Shown one piece after another: positions 1-6,729 of a DNA stretch of 8,686 nt. The notes beneath the pieces are model-generated. The model saw nothing but the letters and a program-made list of their open reading frames with translations. It ran no database searches and was not told the origin of the DNA. The stretch comes from Lachnospiraceae bacterium (GTDB lineage Bacteria > Bacillota > Clostridia > Lachnospirales > Lachnospiraceae): the NCBI GenBank assembly GCA_017443685.1, contig JAFSYD010000189.1, forward strand, positions 1-8,686, read 5' to 3'. The translations under genes were made by a program, and so were the position numbers. Numbering within the stretch: the stretch's first letter is position 1; each line of letters opens with the position of its first letter.

Positions 1-405
1 CATCCGGTATACTTTCTCATCGATGACTTTCCTGTCCGTCTCACCATGGATCACAAGTCCTTCCGCAATGATCTCATACACGGTCATCCGCGGATCTAAG
101 GACGCCACCGGATCCTGATAGATCATCTGGATCATCTTCGTTAAAGCTTTGGCTTCCTTCCCCTTCAACCCGGAAATCTTCTCGCCCCGATAGCGCACCT
201 CACCCGAAGTGATATCATAGAGCCCTATGATCGACCGTCCCGTCGTGGTCTTGCCGCAGCCGGACTCTCCGACGAGTCCGAAGACCTCGCCCTCATGGAT
301 CGAAAAGCTTACATCGTCCACCGCCTTTGTGACCTCTTTGCCCTTCTTAAAATACTGGCAGAGATGACTCACCTCCAAAAGCGGCGTATTCGTCTCATCC
401 ATCAT
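1..405 (-). CDS. oppF: Oligopeptide ABC transporter ATPase, OppF-like (3' end beyond left edge)
   Basis: This is the second ATPase subunit of the peptide importer encoded by the same operon; it would pair with OppD on the cytoplasmic face and hydrolyse ATP to drive uptake. Only the first 135 residues are present, and the frame is open to base 1. Visible motifs are a Walker A loop GESGCGKT (residues 46-53) and a Q-loop segment YQDPVASLDPRMTV starting near residue 96, which is the hallmark of the OppF/DppF family. The ABC signature, Walker B, H-loop and C-terminal domain lie outside the window. Two adjacent ATG codons (405 and 402) could start it; an in-frame TGA lies five codons before the first, so no longer start is possible. 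Upstream AGGGA and GGGT are only modest ribosome sites. It begins 79 bases after the oppD stop, unlike the overlapping genes before it. Confidence 0.93.
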   Translation of the reverse strand, partial: MMDETNTPLLEVSHLCQYFKKGKEVTKAVDDVSFSIHEGEVFGLVGESGCGKTTTGRSIIGLYDITSGEVRYRGEKISGLKGKEAKALTKMIQMIYQDPVASLDPRMTVYEIIAEGLVIHGETDRKVIDEKVYRM

Positions 406-484
406 ATTACCCGCATCCCTTCATATTTTCTGTGCGTCCTCGCTCCTGCGAACACGCCTTCGCCGCTTACGCACATCGTCGCTC
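406..484 (-). other. oppD-oppF intercistronic gap with nested inverted repeat
   Basis: The 79 bases between the oppD stop and the oppF start carry an outer 7-base perfect inverted repeat (TGTGCGT at 431-437 with ACGCACA at 469-475). Nested inside it is a 5-base perfect hairpin (GCGAA 448-452, TTCGC 459-463, 6-base loop). On the transcribed strand the structure is followed by an A-rich run, not U, so it does not look like an intrinsic terminator. It may be an mRNA processing or stability hairpin that sets the ratio of oppD to oppF. That role is inference; the repeats themselves are seen directly. Confidence 0.5.
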
Positions 485-1531
485 TTACCGTCCCATCCCA
501 TTCTGCTCGCGCTCCTTCATTCTTTTGATCCTTGCGGTCAAAACCTCGGGCGGCTCTACCTTCGGCGCGTCCGGATGCAAAAGCCAGGTTGCCGCATAAT
601 GGGTGTCCGAAATGCAAAATGCCGGCGGCTCCTCTTCCAGGTCGATCTGCATGGCATAGGGACTCCTCGCCGCAAACGCATCGCCCTTCGGCGGCCGGAT
701 CAGATTCGGCGGCGTGCCCGGAATATAAGCAAGCTCCTCCTCGGTATCCAAGTCCGGCATCGAAGACAGCAACGCCCACGTATACGGATGTGCCGCCTCG
801 TAGAAGATTTCCCCGGCGGTGCCCCACTCCACAAACTTGCCCGCGTACATCACCGCAACACGGTCAGCGATGTTTGCCACCACGCCCAGGTCATGCGTGA
901 TGAAAATAACGGACAGCTGCCGCTCCTCTTTTATGCGGTTGATCAGCTCAAGGATCTGCGCCTGGATCGTCACATCCAGCGCCGTGGTCGGCTCGTCGCA
1001 GATCAATATGTCCGGATCCGCCGCAAGCGCGATAGCGATCACGATCCTCTGGCGCATCCCTCCCGAAAACTCGAACGGATACTGCTTAAACCGCCGCTCC
1101 GGCTCCGGAATCCCGACATCTCCCATGATCTTGATCGCCTTGGCCCTCGCCTCGGCCCCGGACATCTTTTCTTTTAACAGCATCGCCTCGGTAAGCTGCG
1201 GCCCGATGCGCATGATCGGATTTAAGCTCGACATCGGATCCTGAAAGATCATCGATATCTTGCTGCCCCGTATCCCGTGAAAATCCTTTTCCTTATATGA
1301 AAGCAGATTCTTCCCTTCATACAGGATCTCGCCCGACTCCACGACCGCGTTCCCGGGCAGGATGCCTAAGATCGCCTTTGTGGTGACGGATTTACCGGAA
1401 CCGGATTCCCCGACAATGGCAAGTGTTTCGCCCTTTTGCAGGTCAAAATCAATGCCGCGCACCGCCTGTACCATACCGTCCGCCGTGCGGAAGGATATTT
1501 TTAAATCCCTGACTGTAAGTTCGTTTGCCAT
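485..1531 (-). CDS. oppD: Oligopeptide ABC transporter ATPase, OppD-like
   Basis: First ATPase subunit of the peptide importer, working with OppF under the OppB/OppC channel. It has 348 residues, normal for the family. Motifs in order: Walker A GESGSGKS (41-48), Q-loop FQDPMSSLNP (Q97), ABC signature FSGGM (155-159; the first residue is Phe where Leu is usual), Walker B ILICDE (175-180), D-loop TALD, and H-loop His213. The C-terminal oligopeptide-transporter extension is present (PGTPPNLIRPPKG, 271-283). The four cysteines that usually follow in OppD/DppD proteins are replaced by Asp284, Ser290, Asp297 and Thr315. The start is supported by GGAG five bases upstream. The ATG shares one base with the oppC stop (TAATG), which implies translational coupling. 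The exact substrate (dipeptide, oligopeptide or nickel) cannot be read from the ATPase alone. Confidence 0.96.
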   Translation of the reverse strand: MANELTVRDLKISFRTADGMVQAVRGIDFDLQKGETLAIVGESGSGKSVTTKAILGILPGNAVVESGEILYEGKNLLSYKEKDFHGIRGSKISMIFQDPMSSLNPIMRIGPQLTEAMLLKEKMSGAEARAKAIKIMGDVGIPEPERRFKQYPFEFSGGMRQRIVIAIALAADPDILICDEPTTALDVTIQAQILELINRIKEERQLSVIFITHDLGVVANIADRVAVMYAGKFVEWGTAGEIFYEAAHPYTWALLSSMPDLDTEEELAYIPGTPPNLIRPPKGDAFAARSPYAMQIDLEEEPPAFCISDTHYAATWLLHPDAPKVEPPEVLTARIKRMKEREQNGMGR

Positions 1532-3066
1532 TAGTTCTCCGTTCCTCTCGTTGCCGGGTTAAACGCATCCCGTAAGCCATTGCCGAACAGGTTGAAGCTG
1601 ATCATTAAAAGTCCTAAGAATATGCTCGGCCAAAGAATCGTATGCGGTGCCGTGGTCGCCGATGCATTCCCCTGGGATAACAGGGTACCCAGCGTCGTCC
1701 CGGCAAAGCTGCTTAAATCCACGATGCCGAGATACGACAGCGCCGTCTCCGAGCTGATGACCGCCGGAATGACCAGTGCACAGCTTGTGATCAGAGTGCC
1801 CGCCGCGTTGGGCAGGATGTGCTTGAACATCAGCCGTTTGTCGGATGCCCCGAGTGTCCGTGCCGCGAGTACAAATTCATAGCCTTTAAATCGGTAAAAC
1901 TGCTTCCTTGTCAAAGCCGCGACGCCGATCCAGCCCGTTAAGACAAAGGCAAAGATAAAGGAAGGCACGACACCAACCTTCTGTGCCAGATGCTGCTGGA
2001 ACAGGGTTGCAACAATGATAAACGGCACCCCTGATAAAATATCGCAGATGCGGTCTAAGGCCATATCCACCGCACCGCCGTAATACCCCTGTACGGAACC
2101 GTAGAAAATGCCGATCGTCATATTGATAAGCGCGACCACTGCCGCAAAGATCAGGGAAAACCTTGCTCCCATCCCGATCGCGCAGAACATATCCATCCCA
2201 AGCAGGCTGGTGCCGAACAGATAGAACGGCTCATGTCCGTTTTGGTAACGGTAATAATTATAGTAATTGACCCTGCACTGGACAGCGCCCGACTTTTTCA
2301 CGGAATAAATATAGCTTCCGTCATCCCCTTCGATCCGGAGGGAATCGTAAGGCGCACCCTCATCCTCCTTTTGGGTGGCGTAAACAGGGATGAAATCGCC
2401 GTCCTCATCCACCTCGGCAACTCCCTTCTCATTCACCTTGTACCAAAGGTTCGGATTGTTGCGGATGTCCCGGATATCACGCGGATGCACGTATGGGTAG
2501 ATCACCTGGATCCCCGTCTCGTTCTGCCACGCCTGGATCTTATCGAACTCATTGTAGGATAACACCTTATATACATTACCGAGGGCATAGTACGCATTGA
2601 CACGGATGTCATAGGTGTAGCGGACGATATCCTCGCCGCGTCGCTTTGCCGGCGTCTCGTATGTCTTTATCACGTCGATCACCGGATCCATATCCGTCTC
2701 TTCGGCAATGCCCTCCCAGTAAAGCATGGATGCGTCATTTTGCGAATCGTACACCCGTGCACCGCCTAAAAAGGTCATCCCCCGCTCCGCGAAAAAGGGA
2801 ACAAACGCCGGAAAACTGGTATAGATCTTGTCCTGATCCTTCAGCGAATACGGCGATATCACCGGCGCAAAAAACGCAAACGCCACCAAAAACACAAGGA
2901 TCCAAAAGGCCACGACCGATGAACGGTTCTCCTTGAACCGGATCAGCGCATCGCCGAAATACCCGCGGGCCAAGGTCTTGGGTGCCTCATCCAAAAATAT
3001 GTCCTTATCCGAAACAAAGGCAAATTTCTCCTTCGGAATCTTCGGAAATTCTGTCTTACTATTCAT
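1531..3066 (-). CDS. oppC: Oligopeptide ABC transporter permease, OppC-like, with large external insertion
   Basis: Channel subunit partnering OppB in the membrane. It has 511 residues against roughly 300 for E. coli OppC. The N-terminal cytoplasmic part (1-50) leads into TM1 (about 51-70). A long hydrophilic, Tyr/Asp-rich segment of about 210 residues follows (about 72-284), where the family normally has about 30. Then come the FGTSLLGMD motif (284-292), further TM segments (about 301-323, 342-358, 368-385, 424-446, 479-496) and an EAA-type coupling loop with the consensus AARTLGAS...HILPN (401-420). The last part, GNGLRDAFNP (495-504), is typical OppC. The membrane core therefore looks intact and functional, and the insertion should face the outside. 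The ATG overlaps the oppB stop as ATGA. A G-rich stretch upstream is the only ribosome site, so coupling to oppB is likely. Nature of the inserted domain is unknown. Confidence 0.94.
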   Translation of the reverse strand: MNSKTEFPKIPKEKFAFVSDKDIFLDEAPKTLARGYFGDALIRFKENRSSVVAFWILVFLVAFAFFAPVISPYSLKDQDKIYTSFPAFVPFFAERGMTFLGGARVYDSQNDASMLYWEGIAEETDMDPVIDVIKTYETPAKRRGEDIVRYTYDIRVNAYYALGNVYKVLSYNEFDKIQAWQNETGIQVIYPYVHPRDIRDIRNNPNLWYKVNEKGVAEVDEDGDFIPVYATQKEDEGAPYDSLRIEGDDGSYIYSVKKSGAVQCRVNYYNYYRYQNGHEPFYLFGTSLLGMDMFCAIGMGARFSLIFAAVVALINMTIGIFYGSVQGYYGGAVDMALDRICDILSGVPFIIVATLFQQHLAQKVGVVPSFIFAFVLTGWIGVAALTRKQFYRFKGYEFVLAARTLGASDKRLMFKHILPNAAGTLITSCALVIPAVISSETALSYLGIVDLSSFAGTTLGTLLSQGNASATTAPHTILWPSIFLGLLMISFNLFGNGLRDAFNPATRGTEN

Positions 3067-4016
3067 TTTACCGCCCCCATCCGGATCCGCGGATCCAAAA
3101 AGCCGTAGCTGATATCCACGACAACCGCCGCCGATAAGCCGATCGCCGTGTAGAACGCCGTGGACAACATAAACAGGTTATAATCCGGTCCGTTGATCGC
3201 ATTCAGCGTCAGCGAACCGACGCCCGGAATCGCAAAAATCTTTTCGATGATAAGCGAACCGGCTAATATCCCTAAGAACTCCCCGAAAATCTGCGGAACC
3301 ACGACAACAAAACAGTTGCGCAGCGCGTGGCGAAGAGTCGCCTGGGGAAGCGTTAAGCCTTTGACCCGGGCAAGCAGCATATAATCGCTCGTTAAGACCT
3401 CGGTAAGCTCCGCGCGCGTCGTTCTCGTAAAGCCCGCGATCACGCCGAAGGATAACGCCAGCACCGCCGGGACCATGCTTCGTATCATCGCCGGCGAAAA
3501 CCAGTTCTCTCCCGCTTCCATAACAAAGGGGAAAAGCTGCAGCTTATAGCAGAATACATACTGGATCAAAAACGCGTACACAAAACTCGGCACCGAGATG
3601 ACCACCATCGTAAGCGTCGAGATGGTATAGTCCACCCAGGTGTTCTTTTTTAAAGCGGCAACGATGCCTAAAAAGATGCCGATCGGGATTGAAAAAATGA
3701 TCGAATACAGATTCACGATCACTGTCGCAGGCAGCTTCTGCTTAAAGATCGACCACACGTCCTGCCCAAAATAGAGCTTGTCGGAAAGCCCCCAGTCGAA
3801 CTTCGTTACGACATTCTTAACAAAGAGGCCGAACTGCACCAGATAGGGCTCGTTGTAGCCCATCGCTTCACGGCGCATCCGAACGACCTGCGTGTGAGGA
3901 TCCTCCGGTGGAAGCACCGGCAGCGGCAGCATACGTACCAGCACAAAGCACATCAGCATTATAACAATGAAAACGAGGAACATATATATGATCCTCTGGA
4001 TCGCATATTTTACCAT
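3063..4016 (-). CDS. oppB: Oligopeptide ABC transporter permease, OppB-like
   Basis: Channel subunit of the peptide importer, pairing with OppC. It has 317 residues, the usual length. TM1 lies at about 9-29. An external loop carries the family pattern GYNEPYLVQFGLFV (53-66) and DWGLS (74-78). TM segments follow at about 100-121, 133-157 and 183-197. The EAA-type cytoplasmic loop has RAELTEVL..DYMLLARVKGL (201-221) and RHALRN (229-234). The end IIEKIFAIPGVGSLTLNAI (256-274) is the classic DppB/OppB C-terminal signature. The ATG is preceded by AAAGGA at good distance and lies 13 bases after the oppA stop. The stop overlaps the oppC start by four bases, so both permeases should be made in equal amounts. 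Nothing suggests damage; it has no insertion comparable to that of OppC. Confidence 0.96.
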   Translation of the reverse strand: MVKYAIQRIIYMFLVFIVIMLMCFVLVRMLPLPVLPPEDPHTQVVRMRREAMGYNEPYLVQFGLFVKNVVTKFDWGLSDKLYFGQDVWSIFKQKLPATVIVNLYSIIFSIPIGIFLGIVAALKKNTWVDYTISTLTMVVISVPSFVYAFLIQYVFCYKLQLFPFVMEAGENWFSPAMIRSMVPAVLALSFGVIAGFTRTTRAELTEVLTSDYMLLARVKGLTLPQATLRHALRNCFVVVVPQIFGEFLGILAGSLIIEKIFAIPGVGSLTLNAINGPDYNLFMLSTAFYTAIGLSAAVVVDISYGFLDPRIRMGAVK

Positions 4017-4029
4017 AGCTTTTCCTTTT

Positions 4030-6531
4030 CTAATACTGCAGTATACCGCCCTGCGACTTTACATACTGCTCCCACTCCTTATCGTTATAGTTGTAACGGG
4101 TGTACGACAGATCGCCATAACCCAGGATCGGGTTGTAATCGTCCGTGACATCGTACGTCTTCTGGGTCGCGAGATACATACTGCCGTCATTGGCCAGCGG
4201 ACTGTAGTCGCCGGTAGCCAGGATCGCATTTTCAAAACCAGCCAGGATCGCAAGCCGCGTGTCAACATCTGCCTTTCCGTAGCCGAAATTGTATTCTTTG
4301 CCGGACACCGTCACCGTCTGTCCGTTCAGCGAATCGGACCATTGCTTTAAATTCATGGTCACCTCTTCGCCGTCAATATCAAGCATCATATCATGCGAGG
4401 CGGCATCGAACCACATCCCGTCGAATGCACGGGAAGAGTCCACGTACAGATCCGTCAGATTGAAGGGATCGAGTCTGGAACCCGACCAGCCGGCCAGTAC
4501 AATATCCGTCAACCCGTTGCGCAGGGAATTGGACCAGTCATTGCCTAAAGGAGCGGATTTGATAACCTGAATCTTACCGTCAAAGCCCGAACCCGCCGTG
4601 GCTTCCTTAAAGGATTCGTTCAGATAATCGATGATCCGCGTCTGATGATCCGTATCCGCCGCAACACTGTATGTCAGCGTCACCGTCTGATCCGAATGTC
4701 CGTCTCCGTCGAGGTCTGTGATAAACCCCTTTTCCAACGCTTCTTCATACGTCTTTTGGAACAGCTCGGCCGCCTTTACGGGATCATAACCGGTGATGGA
4801 TTCCTCTGCCGATTCCAGCGAGGAATACTCATCCGCCTTCACCGAATAAAAGTCGCAAAGTGTCTTCCTTGCAATATCCGTCTGGCGATAATACAGGCAC
4901 TCATCGGGATCGTAAATGTAAGTGCTTCCGATCAGACCGAAGCCCTCTTTGCATCTGGGCATAACGTTTTGCACAAACGCGGATTTGTCAAAGGTAACGG
5001 CACACGCTTCGCGGAAAACGGGCAGGGTGATCGTTTCCAGATCCTTTGTTTTCTTATCGAAATCAGCCGCCTCTTCCCTCTTTTTTATCACATCGGCAAA
5101 ACCGTTTATGATGGCAAAATACACCGTACTTCCCGGCGTCTGATAACAGTATTCGGAATTCCGGTAACGGTCATAATCCTCTGCCTGTAACCCATACGCG
5201 GCCAGCTTCCCGGCAAAAAACATCTGCTTGGTTGTCGTGGTATCCGCAATGACCTGACAGTCAATGTCAGTCGTCTGGTACATATCGTACTGCTTTTCAT
5301 CCACCGGATCTACGTATACATGCCTGCCGTCATGATAACCGTACCATTTGTCATTGCGCGTAAATCGGATGGATTTGTCCATCTGATACGACGCGATCTT
5401 ATACGGTCCGTAGGATACGGAAGTATCCTTGCTCGTACAGTAGGTACTCGACCACACAGAACCGGATGCCGTCTTTGTCTCTTTTAAGCATGCATCGTAA
5501 AGCTCCGGCTTAACCAGCCAGGATGTCGACAGTGCCGATGTAAGATAGAATCCGTCCAAGGCACTGTTAAAAACAAAAACAAGCGTAAGGTCATCCTCGG
5601 CATACAGCCCGACATTTTCAAAGGGATAATCCGCCTCATATTTGTATTCCACGATACCGGTGTACGTTTCGGGGCCGTCGATCATTCCTGCGTTCAGGTA
5701 CGTATCCCATATCTCTTTTGCCGAAATATAATCTCCCGGCTGCCCTTCTTCCACTGCTTCATCCCGGATCTTCGTATCATCCGTGATCGCCGCATAGGTC
5801 TTGTTATCAGCGGTGGTAATGTTCCAGATGCCGCTGATATCGACAAATACCTCGTCATCGGTATGTCCCTCGGCAATATACGCCTCATAGGTCGTATTCA
5901 GATCCGCAAAAGATGTAAATACACCCACGCCGGCATTCGCGAATTTTTCGGAATTCGCAATGGAATACGTCCCCTTGTATACGTCCGATGCACGGTAATT
6001 AAGAAGCTTCGGATCCAAAAGCCGCTTTAACGACTCCACGAAGGTGTTCGCATCGATCGGCGTGCCGTCATCCCAGCACAGATCATCCCGAAGCTTGATC
6101 CGAAATGCGTATCCGCTGTCTGCCGAAGATGGGATGCCAAAGACCGGATGCTTCGTCCGCACCTCTTTTGTGATATCGATTGGATCGGCTGCCGCCATCT
6201 CCGGGACGATCACATAGCCTTCGTACGGCTCTTTGCCTTCGAGGGGATGGAGCGCATCATTGAATATCAGCGAATACAAGGAAGATGTGACAAACTCATG
6301 CGGATAACTGTCATTGGCTGTCATATAGGTATGCGGATTCCAGTTCGTGCAAAGCTGATCGACAGATGTGTTATAGGTATAACGATCCGCGGATGCGCTC
6401 GATCCTTTGCCCGAAGCATCCGACGCGCTATCCGTTTTTCCCCCTGCCGCGCATCCCGTAAGAAGCACAACACAGCAAAGCAGGACCGCCGCCCATTTTA
6501 TCATGTATCTGTTGTCGTTCCAAAGCCCCAT
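4030..6531 (-). CDS. oppA: Peptide ABC transporter substrate-binding lipoprotein, OppA-like (solute-binding family 5), enlarged
   Basis: Extracellular peptide receptor, anchored by lipid and delivering substrate to OppB/OppC. The signal peptide is hydrophobic at about 11-24 with lipobox LTGC, and Cys27 is the predicted lipidated residue; a Gly/Ser/Ala/Asp linker follows (28-50). Family 5 hallmarks: FRIKLRDDLCWDDGTPIDANTF (143-164, the xLRDDxxWxDGTPxxA pattern), KRLLDP (169-174), SYGPYKIASY (373-382), RNDKWYGY (392-399), and near the end LAILAGFENAIL...YSPLAN (759-781). At 833 residues it is nearly 300 longer than a typical OppA. One extra stretch lies around 201-300, between the NAG motif and VGLYAEDDLTLVF. 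A DLDGDGHSD loop (606-614) resembles a calcium site. The start at 6531 is supported by GAGG seven bases upstream; Met10 (6504) is an alternative with a poorer site. Peptide size preference cannot be told. Confidence 0.95.
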   Translation of the reverse strand: MGLWNDNRYMIKWAAVLLCCVVLLTGCAAGGKTDSASDASGKGSSASADRYTYNTSVDQLCTNWNPHTYMTANDSYPHEFVTSSLYSLIFNDALHPLEGKEPYEGYVIVPEMAAADPIDITKEVRTKHPVFGIPSSADSGYAFRIKLRDDLCWDDGTPIDANTFVESLKRLLDPKLLNYRASDVYKGTYSIANSEKFANAGVGVFTSFADLNTTYEAYIAEGHTDDEVFVDISGIWNITTADNKTYAAITDDTKIRDEAVEEGQPGDYISAKEIWDTYLNAGMIDGPETYTGIVEYKYEADYPFENVGLYAEDDLTLVFVFNSALDGFYLTSALSTSWLVKPELYDACLKETKTASGSVWSSTYCTSKDTSVSYGPYKIASYQMDKSIRFTRNDKWYGYHDGRHVYVDPVDEKQYDMYQTTDIDCQVIADTTTTKQMFFAGKLAAYGLQAEDYDRYRNSEYCYQTPGSTVYFAIINGFADVIKKREEAADFDKKTKDLETITLPVFREACAVTFDKSAFVQNVMPRCKEGFGLIGSTYIYDPDECLYYRQTDIARKTLCDFYSVKADEYSSLESAEESITGYDPVKAAELFQKTYEEALEKGFITDLDGDGHSDQTVTLTYSVAADTDHQTRIIDYLNESFKEATAGSGFDGKIQVIKSAPLGNDWSNSLRNGLTDIVLAGWSGSRLDPFNLTDLYVDSSRAFDGMWFDAASHDMMLDIDGEEVTMNLKQWSDSLNGQTVTVSGKEYNFGYGKADVDTRLAILAGFENAILATGDYSPLANDGSMYLATQKTYDVTDDYNPILGYGDLSYTRYNYNDKEWEQYVKSQGGILQY

Positions 6532-6538
6532 ATAATAT

Positions 6539-6546
6539 CCTCTCCT
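6539..6546 (-). promoter_or_regulatory. Ribosome binding site of oppA
   Basis: On the minus strand this reads AGGAGAGG and contains two overlapping matches to the anti-Shine-Dalgarno sequence: AGGAG ten bases and GAGG seven bases before the ATG at 6531. It is the reason the longer N-terminus (nine residues before Met10) was kept for oppA. Confidence 0.75.
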
Positions 6547-6565
6547 ATATTACCGCAAGTAATAT
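6547..6565. promoter_or_regulatory. Perfect 7-5-7 dyad upstream of oppA, operator-like
   Basis: ATATTAC and GTAATAT are exact reverse complements separated by five bases, giving a 19-base two-fold symmetric site directly next to the oppA ribosome site. Symmetric AT-rich arms with a short spacer are typical of binding sites for dimeric helix-turn-helix repressors. The minus-strand arm GTAATAT also contains a TAATAT that could serve as a -10 box, although no good -35 lies 17 bases before it. As RNA it would form a 7-pair hairpin with a 5-base loop. No specific regulator family is recognised. Confidence 0.5.
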
Positions 6566-6589
6566 TTGACTTTCTCTGTCCGTCCGGAT

Positions 6590-6635
6590 GCCAGTGCTGT
6601 CAGCCACTCACTTCGTTCGTGGGACAGTACTTGGC
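6590..6635. repeat. Long imperfect hairpin in the oppA upstream gap
   Basis: Arms 6590-6607 and 6619-6635 pair in three blocks: GCC/GGC, a 9-base block with one mismatch (AGTGCTGTC with GACAGTACT), and CCAC/GTGG. A 1-base bulge and a 2-base bulge separate them, and the loop is 11 bases. That gives 15 Watson-Crick pairs in 46 bases. No T-run follows on either strand, so it is not a standard terminator. It could be a palindromic intergenic repeat, a leader RNA stem or a processing site. Confidence 0.6.
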
Positions 6636-6729
6636 TCGTATTTCGTAACTGTTCGCGCCCGGATCCGCGCTGCCCTCACCGCAGCATTCTCTGTAACAGT
6701 TCCGATGGTCAAACGGCTGCATCCCTTCA

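Larger units (their letters stand above)
6532..6729 (-). other. Non-coding gap / possible oppA leader with structured elements
   Basis: These 198 bases separate the Pr6Pr-type gene from oppA and contain no credible gene on either strand. They hold an imperfect 16-pair hairpin (6590-6635), a 7-5-7 dyad (6547-6565), and weaker inverted repeats: AACTGTT 6647-6653 with AACAGTT 6695-6701, and GGATGC 6586-6591 with GCATCC 6719-6724. No U-run follows any stem, so no intrinsic terminator is called. The only -35-like box is TTGACC (6707-6712), and its -10 partner is poor. Whether oppA has its own promoter or is read from upstream is unresolved. Confidence 0.55.

Noticed and set aside
413..424. 12-base identity GCATCCCTTCAT shared with 6719-6730
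   Set aside because: One or two 12-base matches are expected by chance in a window of this size; the flanks do not match.
402..827. Open frame of 141 codons on the minus strand across the oppD 3' end and the oppD-oppF gap
   Set aside because: It overlaps the well-supported oppD frame, has an Arg/Gly/Ala-rich composition typical of a shadow frame, and shows no family motif.
532..1244. Several plus-strand open frames (up to 200 codons) opposite oppD
   Set aside because: They lie antisense to a gene with complete Walker, signature and H-loop motifs; their Arg/Pro-rich translations are what the reverse of such codon use produces.
4645..5190. Plus-strand open frame of 181 codons opposite oppA
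   Set aside because: Antisense shadow of a clear lipoprotein gene, with no recognisable domain.
6590..6635. Hairpin as an intrinsic terminator for the galM-PH-Pr6Pr group
   Set aside because: No T-run follows the stem on either strand.
6684..6712. TTGACC with a GAATGC 17 bases downstream as a promoter for opp
   Set aside because: The -35-like box is good, but the -10 hexamer matches the consensus poorly and there is no extended -10, so it was not called.
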